Assembly: GCA_013298505.1 (NCBI GenBank)
Contig: JAAFHY010000001.1
Span: 1-64,000, forward strand
Length of the DNA: 64,000 nt
Source: Cytophagales bacterium
Lineage (GTDB): Bacteria > Bacteroidota > Bacteroidia > Cytophagales > Cyclobacteriaceae
Direction of reading: 5' to 3'
Part shown: positions 26,601 to 34,898 of the stretch, one piece after another
How positions within the stretch are numbered: position 1 is the stretch's first letter
How the letters are laid out: the number at the start of each line of letters is the position of its first letter
Made by a program: the position numbers and the translations under genes
The notes under the pieces: model-generated
Told to the model about the DNA's origin: nothing
Seen by the model: only the letters and a program-made list of their open reading frames with translations
The model's database searches: none

Positions 26601-26710
26601 GGTTGGTCGTTGTTGGTTATTCGATGTTCGCCAAAACATTGAGCAATCAATGACTACCTCACAGACAATTGAAGGGAAACGAACAACGACTAACGATTAA
26701 CCAACAACGA
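26601..26710. repeat. Interspersed inverted repeat, second copy of the GTTGTTCG/GTTGTTGG type
   Basis: TCGTTGTTGGTTA at 26607-26619 is exactly inverted as TAACCAACAACGA at 26698-26710. Outside these arms the sequence echoes the unit at 12181-12256. It fills nearly all of the spacer between the transporter and oxidoreductase genes. Confidence 0.55.
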
Positions 26711-26714
26711 TTCT

Positions 26715-27905
26715 ATGAACATCGCTATGCTCGGCTCGGGTTTCATTGGCAGATTTTATGCCGATTCCATTCAAGGCTACCGCAACAAAGACAAAATTGT
26801 TTCTATCTATTCCCGTAAGGAAGAAAGCGCCAGAAAATTTGCGGCTAATTATAAAGTTGCGTTTGCTACAACGGTTCTAGAAGATGCCATCAACCGACCG
26901 GAGGTGGATGTGGTTTGCATTTCGTTGCCGAATAATTTGCATGAAGAGGCTGTGATGCTTTGCTGCAAGCACAAGAAAGCTGTTATGACAACGAAGCCCT
27001 TAGGAAGAAATGCCGAAGAAGCTAAACGCATGTTAGAAGCCGTTGAGAAAGCGGGAATTTTCAATGGCTACCTTGAAGACTTAGTATACACACCTAAGTT
27101 TATAAAAGCACATGAAAGCGTGAAGAACGGAGCTTTGGGTAGAATCCTTTGGGCGAAATCGCGCGAGACGCACCCCGGGCCGCACAGTGATTGGTTTTGG
27201 GATATGGAGCAAGCGGGTGGTGGTTGCATTTTAGATTTGGGGTGCCACTGTGTAGAAATTGCACGTAGCTATATAGGTAAAGACATCAAGCCTGTTGAGG
27301 TGATGTGCTGGGCTGATACACAAGTGAAGCCGATTGATGCGGAAGATCATGCGATTGGTTTGGTGAAATACGAGAACGGAGCCATTGGTCAGTTTGAAGT
27401 GAGCTGGACTTTTCGTGGAGGCTTAGACTTGCGTGATGAGGTAATGGGTAGCGAAGGCACCATCTGGACGAATAGTTTTTTGCGCACAGGCTTCGAGATG
27501 TTTACTACGGGCAAAGGCGCTGATTATGTAGCCGAAAAAGCAGAGAGCAATTCTGGCTGGTTGTTTCCGGTGGGCGATGAGTTGAACGAGCTCGGCTACA
27601 ATCACATGTTTATGGACATGTTCAATGCCATCGAAAGCAAAACACAACCCAAAGAAACATTTTATGACGGCTACGTTGTCAATTCAATATTAGATGCGGC
27701 CTATAAATCGGCTAAGACCAAACAATGGGAACTAGTGCAACTCGACATTTGGCGCGGTCGCGTAGGCGTAACCAAAGATGCCCACCTCACCGAGTACGAT
27801 GCAGAGCATTACCTGGTGAAAGAAGAGATGACGCACTATGGTGCGAAGAAATTAATTTTGAAAAATAAGAAGACGGGGAAGATTGAAGAAAGAATATTGA
27901 ACTAA
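26715..27905 (+). CDS. Gfo/Idh/MocA-family NAD(P)-dependent oxidoreductase
   Basis: This 396-residue protein begins with a Rossmann nucleotide-binding motif (AMLGSGFIGRF), continues with the EVDVVCISLPNNLHEE segment, and has the catalytic KPLGRN motif with K94. A C-terminal alpha/beta domain contains DLGCHCVEIARSYIG and VSWTFRGG. The family oxidises or reduces sugars, cyclitols or sugar acids. The partner transporter upstream suggests that the two handle the same imported compound. The start follows the repeat by four bases. Confidence 0.88.
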   Translation: MNIAMLGSGFIGRFYADSIQGYRNKDKIVSIYSRKEESARKFAANYKVAFATTVLEDAINRPEVDVVCISLPNNLHEEAVMLCCKHKKAVMTTKPLGRNAEEAKRMLEAVEKAGIFNGYLEDLVYTPKFIKAHESVKNGALGRILWAKSRETHPGPHSDWFWDMEQAGGGCILDLGCHCVEIARSYIGKDIKPVEVMCWADTQVKPIDAEDHAIGLVKYENGAIGQFEVSWTFRGGLDLRDEVMGSEGTIWTNSFLRTGFEMFTTGKGADYVAEKAESNSGWLFPVGDELNELGYNHMFMDMFNAIESKTQPKETFYDGYVVNSILDAAYKSAKTKQWELVQLDIWRGRVGVTKDAHLTEYDAEHYLVKEEMTHYGAKKLILKNKKTGKIEERILN

Positions 27906-27909
27906 TGAC

Positions 27910-28815
27910 TTACTCAAAAACATCCAAGTCTTTTCCCGAAACGACCTTGCCTTTGTAGTGATCTGTAACTTCTTTTAACAATTTTTCTTCGGTAGAATCC
28001 CAAATGAGCTGATGGTAGAGAATTACCAATTTGGGTTGAGCCTTTGTAGCTATATCGGCCAATTGCAAAGTAGAAGTATGAAAGTTCTTGTGGTACGTTT
28101 GCCATTTCGGTGGCCTTCGCGACCAGCCATCTACGGAATACACTTCATGAACCAACACATCGCAGTTCTTGGCTACCTCAATCAATCTCGCACTCCACGT
28201 GCAATCTCCTGAAATAACGATGCGCCTGTCTGGAGTAATAAAATGAAACCCATACGCTTCGGGCCAACCCCCGTGCTCCACTTTGAATGCCTCCACTGTG
28301 ACCAAGGAATCTTTGTAAATGATTCCTTCTCTAATCTCCATGACAATTGTTTTATAGGAAGATGAATCACCTTTCTCTAAACCAAAAATGCGAATATTAA
28401 AGTCGGGCGCATAGGCTTGAACGATATGATCGTTCAACGACTTTGTTCCAGTTGGTCCATAAACGTGCAACGGCCCTTTCCTTTCGAGTACTGCGGGCGT
28501 CAATAAAAAATCTGGATAGCCTGAGGTGTGATCAGAATGTAAATGAGTAATGAAAAGCCTATTCAATAGAGTTGGATTCAGTCCCTTCACCCCTTTCTTG
28601 AAAGCGGCAGCGGCTCTTCGCACCACACCGGGTCCACAGTCAATAACGTATGGAATATTGTTGACGACTATCGCTACCGAGGGGCCAAAGCGATCAGGAT
28701 CTGCATTGGGTGTACCAGTACCTAGCAACACAACTTTGGTACGTGATTGACTTATACTCCCTAAAGATATGAAGAGCATGAACAAGAATGGAAGCAGGAT
28801 TTTTGTGTTTTTCAT
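27910..28815 (-). CDS. Exported MBL-fold hydrolase, ribonuclease Z-like
   Basis: This 301-residue protein has a signal peptide (LLPFLFMLFISLGSIS) followed by a metallo-beta-lactamase fold: LLGTGTP, VIDCGPG, the dinuclear metal motif HLHSDH at residues 91-96, an ISGDCTW motif and a final H in ILYHQ. The order resembles tRNase Z or arylsulfatase-type members, but export makes a tRNA role impossible, so a periplasmic phosphodiester or sulfate ester is more likely. It converges on the oxidoreductase gene with four bases between. The 230 bases upstream (28816-29047) show nothing recognisable. Confidence 0.85.
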   Translation of the reverse strand: MKNTKILLPFLFMLFISLGSISQSRTKVVLLGTGTPNADPDRFGPSVAIVVNNIPYVIDCGPGVVRRAAAAFKKGVKGLNPTLLNRLFITHLHSDHTSGYPDFLLTPAVLERKGPLHVYGPTGTKSLNDHIVQAYAPDFNIRIFGLEKGDSSSYKTIVMEIREGIIYKDSLVTVEAFKVEHGGWPEAYGFHFITPDRRIVISGDCTWSARLIEVAKNCDVLVHEVYSVDGWSRRPPKWQTYHKNFHTSTLQLADIATKAQPKLVILYHQLIWDSTEEKLLKEVTDHYKGKVVSGKDLDVFE

Positions 28816-29047
28816 AGCACATCAAAGTTAATCAATCAACACTCGTTTCTTTGTCGCCACTTGCAAAAGCAGGGGATCATACTTAAAAAATCCTTTGGAC
28901 AAGGAAACAGGCGCCCTACACCTCCAAGGCCTTTAAGTTAGGAAGCAACATACTTGAAGAAATGGAAGACCAACATTAGAAGTGAGGAGCACAAAAAAAA
29001 CGGATGCCGTATGAAGGCATTTGAGAATTTAAAAGTCAACTGAAGGC

Positions 29048-29527
29048 CTATTTCAAAAGCCATCGAAGAAATTTTACCCAAGCACTCCAAGAGGTCACTT
29101 TTTTTTGTGATAGAAAGTGATTTTCCGTTTTGTCAAACGCATCTTCTATCAGCGCATCATGTAGCCACCGGATGACCAACGGCCATGTTAGCAAAGCAAA
29201 CCCGGAAGTATGCATGTCGATGACGTGTCTGATTTCAGTTGTGTGAATATCCAATGCAACAATGTCAAAACGATGAAAACCATGAAACCCCCGAGGCTTC
29301 GAAAATCGAAACTGAATAAACTCTCCAGATGAGTACGCTTCTACTGTGTAACGAATCGGCCCGTGCCCTCCTTTGGAACCCACTGTGAGCCCATTATCTA
29401 ACTTCATAGCTGGCCATTTGTTGGTGGCTAACATCAAATCATTTTTAGAGGCCAATGTATTGAATAATTCCACTACAGCCGATTTGGGTTGATGAATGAT
29501 TCGCTGGTGGACATTGATAACTTTCAT
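29048..29527 (-). CDS. SRPBCC-fold protein
   Basis: The 159-residue protein shows the loose pattern of START/SRPBCC ligand-binding proteins: a first strand INVHQRIIHQPKSAVVELF, a central GPIRYTVEAYSSGEFIQFRF sheet and a long C-terminal amphipathic helix (LVIRWLHDALIEDAFDKTENH). No catalytic residues can be assigned. It is the last gene of a same-strand group with two membrane proteins and might bind a lipid or haem-related ligand, but that is speculation from position. Confidence 0.55.
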   Translation of the reverse strand: MKVINVHQRIIHQPKSAVVELFNTLASKNDLMLATNKWPAMKLDNGLTVGSKGGHGPIRYTVEAYSSGEFIQFRFSKPRGFHGFHRFDIVALDIHTTEIRHVIDMHTSGFALLTWPLVIRWLHDALIEDAFDKTENHFLSQKKVTSWSAWVKFLRWLLK

Positions 29528-29537
29528 AAGTGATACT

Positions 29538-30155
29538 TCAATAAAGTCTGTATTCTTCAGGTATGGTGACTCCCATAAATCCGTTGGTCATTCCATAAAG
29601 AATGAGTAGCATCACCAATGCCCCCAAAATCAAAATAGTTTTGGATTGCCCATCAGCCGATAATCCCCATATAGCGTTTTTCATTTTACAATGATGGATA
29701 GCTGCGATATGACCGAAAAAGGAAAGAATAGCAAGACCATAGTAAGGAATAAAAAACAAGTTGACAGGAAAAAAATTTAGACCTGCAGCACCAAAGTAAA
29801 AATTTGTATCAAGGTGAAGAATAAACCTTCCAGCAAGAACTGCGCTTACATGAATAACCAAAAAGGCAGCGAGATATAAGCCCGTGTAGATGTGTAAAAG
29901 CTCAAATCCAACCTTGTTGGTTTTTCTTTTCAATAGAAAAAGCCGTATACCAGAAAATATCTGCACCAGCACGGCCGCAAAAAGTAGAAACTCAATGATT
30001 GGTGTCCGATAAAAGTTGCGCAACATTTTCATCAGCTCAATATGCCGTTCCGAACCCGCGATACTTGCCAAATGGTTCATCAAATGAAGGCCAATGAAGA
30101 CGGAAAGCGTCAGGCCACTGGCAAAATGAATTTTGTGAATACGTATTTCTTTCAT
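29538..30155 (-). CDS. Membrane protein with conserved histidines, possible b-type haem carrier
   Basis: About 205 residues form five or six hydrophobic helices with histidines inside or at helix ends: HKIHFASG, GLHLMNHLAS, LLHIYTGLY, LVIHVSAV and GHIAAIHH. Paired histidines in neighbouring helices are what b-type cytochromes of the succinate dehydrogenase or cytochrome b561 kind show, so bound haem is plausible though unproven. The ATG at 30155 overlaps the stop of the upstream membrane gene (ATGA), which fixes the start against an earlier in-frame one and implies translational coupling. Confidence 0.6.
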   Translation of the reverse strand: MKEIRIHKIHFASGLTLSVFIGLHLMNHLASIAGSERHIELMKMLRNFYRTPIIEFLLFAAVLVQIFSGIRLFLLKRKTNKVGFELLHIYTGLYLAAFLVIHVSAVLAGRFILHLDTNFYFGAAGLNFFPVNLFFIPYYGLAILSFFGHIAAIHHCKMKNAIWGLSADGQSKTILILGALVMLLILYGMTNGFMGVTIPEEYRLY

Positions 30156-30541
30156 TCTCTTCCCCAATAGATCAAACCTGCAATGGCAAACAAAAGCAAC
30201 CATTGCCCTAATTTAAAAAAGCTATTTTTAAATTTTTTAGAGATGATAAGCGTTAATAAAAACGCTAATCCATAAGCAAAGAAGTAAATAGACAGCAAGG
30301 TCAAGATGAGCGATTTCTCTTTTACGTATTCTGTAAAGTTGGTGAGTGTTAGTCCGATAAAGGCCAGTAAAAAATCAGCGGATACGATATGAAAAGCACC
30401 TCGCCCCATCGTCCATTTTTCCCGATGGTCAGTGCTTCCATTTACGGGCTCAAGTATTTTGTATTCTTTGTCGCCCCAAAAAGTGTGCGCGATAAACGTA
30501 AGTAGCACCAACGCGTTTGCTGCAAGTAAAGCCGCATTCAT
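30152..30541 (-). CDS. Small four-helix membrane protein, function unknown
   Basis: The 129-residue protein has four hydrophobic helices (AALLAANALVLLTFIAHTF; HIVSADFLLAFIGLTLTNF; LILTLLSIYFFAYGLAFLL; LGQWLLLFAIAGLIYWG) and a conserved-looking charged loop EKWTMGRGAFH between the first two. No family was named. It starts about 50 bases before the Crp-like gene ends and its stop overlaps the next membrane gene, so the two are made together and may form a complex. Confidence 0.55.
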   Translation of the reverse strand: MNAALLAANALVLLTFIAHTFWGDKEYKILEPVNGSTDHREKWTMGRGAFHIVSADFLLAFIGLTLTNFTEYVKEKSLILTLLSIYFFAYGLAFLLTLIISKKFKNSFFKLGQWLLLFAIAGLIYWGRE

Positions 30542-30590
30542 AACTTATTTTTTTTGAAAGATGAGGCAAAATCCAGCAATGCCATTTGAT

Positions 30591-31190
30591 TTAAATCAAA
30601 TTCGGTTTTCGGGGTTGCCGAGCACGGCTAAGCGTTTCTAATGTCATACCCAAGTACGAAGCGATGTGGCCGAGAGGAACACGTTGCGTGATATCGGGCC
30701 GTAATTTTGTTAAAGTTTCATACCTCTGTTGAGCTGATTCAAACTGGAGAGAGACAACGCGTTGTTGCAATTGCAACATGGTTTGAGTAACGGCCAGTCG
30801 GCCGAACCGGTCGAAATCGTGATAGGTGTCGCATAAATAGTTTACGTCATGGCGATTGATGATTAGTAGCGTGGCTGGTTCTATGGTTTCAATATAATGG
30901 GGACTGGGAATATTAAGAAAGTAACTGTTGATGGCACAGATAAAATCATTTTCGAATCCAAACCAATCAGTTATGTTTTTAGCGTCCTTTACATAGTAGG
31001 CGCGCACGCAGCCCGCATAGATGAAAAACAGCTTGTCAGAAAATTCGCCTTCTTTCACTAATGTGGTATTGGCCGGTTGCGACTCGAGCCGAAGCCTTTG
31101 TGCAAAGTCCTTTTTGCAATCATCGGACAATGCCGACAGTCTAGAATCAACAAAATCAATAGAGGCTTGTATGATGGAGTTTGCATTCAT
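30591..31190 (-). CDS. Crp/Fnr-family transcriptional regulator
   Basis: The 199-residue protein has the cyclic-nucleotide-binding beta-roll (LVKEGEFSDKLFFIYAGCVRAYY...FGFENDFICAINSYFL) and a C-terminal winged helix (VPLGHIASYLGMTLETLSRAR). The RSxxR sugar-phosphate motif of cAMP-binding members is not present, so the ligand may differ. Genes of this size are common in Bacteroidota beside the systems they govern. Here the two membrane genes and SRPBCC protein downstream are the likely targets. A promoter box lies four bases before the start. Confidence 0.8.
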   Translation of the reverse strand: MNANSIIQASIDFVDSRLSALSDDCKKDFAQRLRLESQPANTTLVKEGEFSDKLFFIYAGCVRAYYVKDAKNITDWFGFENDFICAINSYFLNIPSPHYIETIEPATLLIINRHDVNYLCDTYHDFDRFGRLAVTQTMLQLQQRVVSLQFESAQQRYETLTKLRPDITQRVPLGHIASYLGMTLETLSRARQPRKPNLI

Positions 31191-31194
31191 GTAG

Positions 31195-31202
31195 CGAATA
31201 TA
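31195..31202 (-). promoter_or_regulatory. -7 promoter box for the Crp/Fnr gene
   Basis: Reverse-strand TATATTCG differs from TAnnTTTG by one base and is separated from the ATG at 31190 by four bases, so the transcript would start close to the initiation codon. Confidence 0.4.
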
Positions 31203-31379
31203 CGACTAGAAGATTTGAAGAAGTCATCTAAACGTTTTTTCAATTTCGTGCTTTAACGAGGGGGATGCGCAAAAATCAAAGGACGTATCACCACTAAGAA
31301 AATTTACTTCGTGTCTTTATGCCTTCGTGGCAAGTATTTTTTTCGCTACCTTTCTCTCCTCCTAAACTCGCTTACTATT

Positions 31380-32705
31380 ATGAGAAAGTTATTGTTCCTC
31401 TTTCTGCTTGCTGTTCCGTTTCATTCACACGCTCAAACCAAAGCCCTGGTGGGCGGCACACTCATCGATGGCTATGGCGGAAAGCCCTTGTTGAATTCCG
31501 TCATCATCATTGAAGGCGAGCGCATCAAAGCCATTGGCACCGTGGGCAACATTGAAATTCCGAAAAATGCCGAGGTCATTTCCACCGAAGGCATGAGCGT
31601 GATGCCCGGCCTGTGGGACATGCACGTGCACCTCTACATCAATGGACACAGCAACTACACGCATTGGGACAAAAAATATTTGAAGGCGGCAAAAGATATT
31701 ATCATGCCTGCATCTGCCCATCAATTACTAATGGGGGGAGTGACAAGCGCGCGCGATTTAGGTGGCCCATTGGAGGCCAGTTTGTCGGTGCGAGATCGTA
31801 TTAACAAAGGAGAACTACCAGGCCCCACGATGTACATGAGCGGGCCATTTATACAACACGCTCCTTACCCAGGCACAGAGGCTTTTCGCTGGGGTGTGAA
31901 TGGCGTAGCCGATGCGCGAGCCAAAGTGCAGCAACTGGCAAAAGCGGGAGTGAATTGTATCAAACTTATAGATCAAGACGACATGACCATGGAGGAGGTG
32001 ATGGCGGTGGTAGACGAAGCACACAAGAATAAACTGAAGGTGGTAGGGCATTCTCATCGTCCCGAAGAAATCCGCAGAGGTATGAAGGCAGGGGTAGATT
32101 GTTTTGAACACACCGGTTTGGCAGCGGCACCAGAATATCCGGACGACATTATGGCGATGATTAAAGAGCGCACCGCGAAGATGAGCCTCGGTCCACTTTT
32201 TTGGACGCCCACCGTAGAGGGGCTCTACAACTTTGAAAATGTGCGCGACAACCCAGAGCACCTCGACAATACTTCGTGGCACTTAGATTTACCCGATACG
32301 ATTATTAAAGACATCAAACAATCCATCGCCAAACCCGGACAGTTAAGTTACTTTCAACTGAACCCCATTCGCAAGCCAACCCTGGAACGCAAAGTGAAGC
32401 AACTGAAAGAAGCCGGAGTGGTTTTGCTAATCGGAACCGATAGTGGCATCCCCATGAAGTTTCATAGCCAGAGCACATGGAACGAATTGGATGTGTGGGT
32501 GAACAAGTTTGGTTTTGATCCGATGTACACCATTCGCGCTGCAACATATTGGCCATCGGTGGCGATGGGCGTTGACAAAGATTTTGGCACCGTAAGCGAA
32601 GGCAAGTATGCCGACATCATAGCAGTGAAAGGCGATGTGCTTCGCCATATTGATTTGCTGCAGGATGTGAAGATGGTGGTGAAGAAAGGTAAGAGGTATA
32701 AGTGA
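31380..32705 (+). CDS. Exported metal-dependent amidohydrolase
   Basis: About 441 residues follow the chosen ATG, with a signal peptide ending FHSHAQ. The amidohydrolase barrel shows MHVHLY (HxH), the candidate carboxylated lysine in GVNCIKLIDQDD, HSHRPEE and CFEHTGLA (third and fourth histidines) and GTDSG with the catalytic aspartate. The family includes imidazolonepropionase-like and prolidase-type enzymes. The substrate here is unknown. A longer frame from 31311 is rejected because the signal peptide starts at 31380. It converges on the CPBP gene. Confidence 0.85.
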   Translation: MRKLLFLFLLAVPFHSHAQTKALVGGTLIDGYGGKPLLNSVIIIEGERIKAIGTVGNIEIPKNAEVISTEGMSVMPGLWDMHVHLYINGHSNYTHWDKKYLKAAKDIIMPASAHQLLMGGVTSARDLGGPLEASLSVRDRINKGELPGPTMYMSGPFIQHAPYPGTEAFRWGVNGVADARAKVQQLAKAGVNCIKLIDQDDMTMEEVMAVVDEAHKNKLKVVGHSHRPEEIRRGMKAGVDCFEHTGLAAAPEYPDDIMAMIKERTAKMSLGPLFWTPTVEGLYNFENVRDNPEHLDNTSWHLDLPDTIIKDIKQSIAKPGQLSYFQLNPIRKPTLERKVKQLKEAGVVLLIGTDSGIPMKFHSQSTWNELDVWVNKFGFDPMYTIRAATYWPSVAMGVDKDFGTVSEGKYADIIAVKGDVLRHIDLLQDVKMVVKKGKRYK

Positions 32706-32742
32706 GAACTAGTGCTGTATGGTGTAAAAGATCATCCTATAC

Positions 32743-33426
32743 TTAGGACTTTAAACACCGTATCACAAAGGCACACACCACCAACACCCCCACAATCGGA
32801 AATAACTGCATAAAGAAAAAACTAAAGTAAGAAACAGTTACTTCGGATTGAGGCAGCACTTCAATTAATAACCGCTTGCCTATCGGCCCGTTTGAAAACA
32901 CCACTTGCTGAACCACATTCCAACCAAAGTGAATGGCAATTGGAATATAGAGCGATTGGGTTTTTGTGTATCCATACGCCAGCACCAAGCCCATTGCTCC
33001 CGTAACCAAAAACGTTATCAGCATACCCATCGGGTTCCCTAACGAGCCTTGCGAAAACCAATGGTACATGCCAAAGGCCGTTGACGAAATCCAAATGGCT
33101 TTGGTGGCGCCAAGCTTTTTAATGAGAATGTAAAACAACGCTCCGCGAAAAATAAGTTCTTCGTACAAAACTGATTTAATGTTGAACCAGACGCCATCCG
33201 CAATAAGGTCTAAACTCCATGCGGGATTTAACTGCCATCGCTGTTGGCCAATCCACATTTTAAGCCCAAACCCGGAAGCACTAAATGATGTGGCAATCAA
33301 AAAGAAGATTACAAAATGTTGCAGTCTCACTTTTGTGGGCACTAATCCCAATACTGATAGATTGCTTCTATCAAAAAACCAAACCAATAGCCACGACAAC
33401 GCCAATTGAATTAAAATACCAACCAT
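32743..33426 (-). CDS. CPBP-family intramembrane metalloprotease
   Basis: The 227-residue protein has several membrane helices and the CPBP motifs: EE at 89-90 with R94 in YEELIFRGALF, H122 in GMYHWF, and HFGWN near residue 168. Relatives cleave CAAX-type or bacteriocin-related substrates in the membrane and often give immunity or regulatory proteolysis. The XRE regulator that starts upstream on the same strand may control it. Substrate unknown. Confidence 0.82.
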   Translation of the reverse strand: MVGILIQLALSWLLVWFFDRSNLSVLGLVPTKVRLQHFVIFFLIATSFSASGFGLKMWIGQQRWQLNPAWSLDLIADGVWFNIKSVLYEELIFRGALFYILIKKLGATKAIWISSTAFGMYHWFSQGSLGNPMGMLITFLVTGAMGLVLAYGYTKTQSLYIPIAIHFGWNVVQQVVFSNGPIGKRLLIEVLPQSEVTVSYFSFFFMQLFPIVGVLVVCAFVIRCLKS

Positions 33427-33452
33427 AAAAATTTGTAATTTAGAATGTGAGG

Positions 33453-33893
33453 TCAGGCGTTTTTACGCCACAGCAAAAAAAGTATAACTGTAATAAGCGC
33501 AAGCGTTATACTTAAGAAAACCAATAACTCGAAAGTGGTCTCAGGAAAGTTGGGCGATTGTACAACATAGGCCAAGCTGAGCATCAAAATAATCAGGCAG
33601 ATACCAACAGAGAGCACCATCCGCTGCGGCCGCGTAAGCCTATATGATCCCACTTGGGGGATGGTAAAATCTTGTTCTTGTGTAGACTTCATAAAGTCTT
33701 CAAAAGAGAGGTCTAGAATTTCCGCCAGTGTTTTTAACGTGTGGCTGCGCGGAACAAGCTCACCGTTTTCAATCCGTTGAATAGAGCGGGTGCTGATATG
33801 CGATCGTTCGGAGAGTTCCCTTTGGGTAAGTCCCTTCGATAGCCTTCCGTCCCGAAGCCAGGAAGCAGTCATTTCTTTGAGTGTTTTTTGCAT
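33453..33893 (-). CDS. XRE-type regulator with C-terminal membrane helices
   Basis: The 146-residue protein has an N-terminal helix-turn-helix (SKGLTQRELSERSHISTRSIQRIENGELVPRSHTLKTLAEIL) and a C-terminal half with two hydrophobic helices (MVLSVGICLIILMLSLAYVV; FELLVFLSITLALITVILFLL). DNA-binding proteins anchored in the membrane often sense an envelope signal. The next gene is the CPBP protease, 26 bases further on the same strand. The 269 bases upstream hold a promoter and nothing else recognised. Confidence 0.8.
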   Translation of the reverse strand: MQKTLKEMTASWLRDGRLSKGLTQRELSERSHISTRSIQRIENGELVPRSHTLKTLAEILDLSFEDFMKSTQEQDFTIPQVGSYRLTRPQRMVLSVGICLIILMLSLAYVVQSPNFPETTFELLVFLSITLALITVILFLLWRKNA

Positions 33894-33910
33894 GCAAAGC
33901 TATCGGCATT

Positions 33911-33918
33911 CAAAAGTA
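33911..33918 (-). promoter_or_regulatory. -7 promoter box for the XRE regulator
   Basis: Reverse-strand TACTTTTG is an exact TAnnTTTG match, 17 bases before the ATG at 33893. Confidence 0.5.
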
Positions 33919-34162
33919 CCACTAAATTTTCAGGCCGTCATTCAGGCGACATTTGTATGCCAACTGGTTTTTTTAACCGCTCAAGTCAAAGAATAATGAC
34001 TTTGCAAAAATGATGAAGGCAGGTGGCAGAGATAAAATTGACTATAAATGATCCTAATCACCATCCCTTGTTTACCAATTCTTTCAAGCAAGCATGAAAA
34101 TGGCTCTATCAACCATTTCACAAATATTTACTACTTTTATCCTTACAAATAAACTACCTATT

Positions 34163-34792
34163 ATGAAAACTAGAGTATTGTTCCTCTGCCTGGCTTTGAT
34201 TTTTTCCGGCATCCAAGTTTTCGCTCAACTCTCTAAAAAAGAGAAGAAAGAATGGAAAAAGAAGGCCAAAGAATTTGCCAAAAACCCGGCTAACCTAAAA
34301 ACCTTGGTTGAAACCAAGCAAGTTGTAGAAAACGACAACAGTGCATTAAAAGGTCAAGTCAGTTCACTCAACAGCCAAGTAAGTGATAAAAGCGCCAAGA
34401 TTGCCGAACTCGAAGATCAAATTTCTAAGATGCGAAGCGAGCTTACCTCTACCAAAGCAGAGTTAGCGCAATTGAAAGAAGCACCCCCCATCAACCCCAT
34501 GGATTTTTCAAAGGGTGTAGTATTTAAAGTACAAATCGGAGCGTTCAAAAATAAAGATCTCGCAAAGTATTTTGATAACAACCCAAATTTTGGCGGTGAA
34601 GCAACCGACAAAGGCGAGCAGAAATACACCATCGGTGTTTTTCGCGATTATTGGGAAGCCGACAAATTTAAAAAATACATGCGCGACATGGGCGTGAAAG
34701 ATGCATGGATCGTTCCGTTTAAAGATGGCCAACGCGTAGAAATCAAAGATGTATTAGAAGGAGTAGTGGCTGATAAAGCCGAAAAAAAATAA
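34163..34792 (+). CDS. Exported coiled-coil protein with SPOR-like C-terminus
   Basis: About 209 residues follow the ATG, with a signal peptide ending GIQVFAQ. A lysine-rich start (KKEKKEWKKKAKEF) leads to a coiled coil (SSLNSQVSDKSAKIAELEDQISKMRSELTSTKAEL). A C-terminal domain (VVFKVQIGAFKNKDL ... YTIGVFRDYWEADKFKKYMRDMGVKDAWIVPF) has the pattern of SPOR peptidoglycan-binding repeats. It probably acts in the periplasm near the wall. A frame 23 codons longer upstream is rejected because the signal peptide starts at 34163. A terminator follows. Confidence 0.75.
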   Translation: MKTRVLFLCLALIFSGIQVFAQLSKKEKKEWKKKAKEFAKNPANLKTLVETKQVVENDNSALKGQVSSLNSQVSDKSAKIAELEDQISKMRSELTSTKAELAQLKEAPPINPMDFSKGVVFKVQIGAFKNKDLAKYFDNNPNFGGEATDKGEQKYTIGVFRDYWEADKFKKYMRDMGVKDAWIVPFKDGQRVEIKDVLEGVVADKAEKK

Positions 34793-34827
34793 CTTCTTTT
34801 AGGCATCTCTAAAAAATTTTAACTAGA

Positions 34828-34859
34828 AAAGGCAGCCATAAAGCTGCCTTTCTTTTTTG
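34828..34859 (+). terminator. Rho-independent terminator
   Basis: AAAGGCAGC-CATAAA-GCTGCCTTT followed by CTTTTTTG: a nine-base perfect stem with T-run directly after the SPOR-like gene. Confidence 0.9.
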
Positions 34860-34885
34860 TTGGCGTCAAGTTAGTTTTAGATCGT

Positions 34886-34893
34886 TATTTTTG
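34886..34893 (+). promoter_or_regulatory. -7 promoter box for the glycine-rich protein gene
   Basis: TATTTTTG matches TAnnTTTG, and a possible -33 TTG lies near 34860. The box ends five bases before the ATG at 34899 and thus argues against the GTG at 34893, which lies inside it. Confidence 0.55.
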
Positions 34894-34898
34894 TGCTG

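Noticed and set aside
31260-31379. In-frame upstream extension of the amidohydrolase
   Set aside because: The extension lies before the signal peptide and contains intergenic repeat-like CTTCGTG words.
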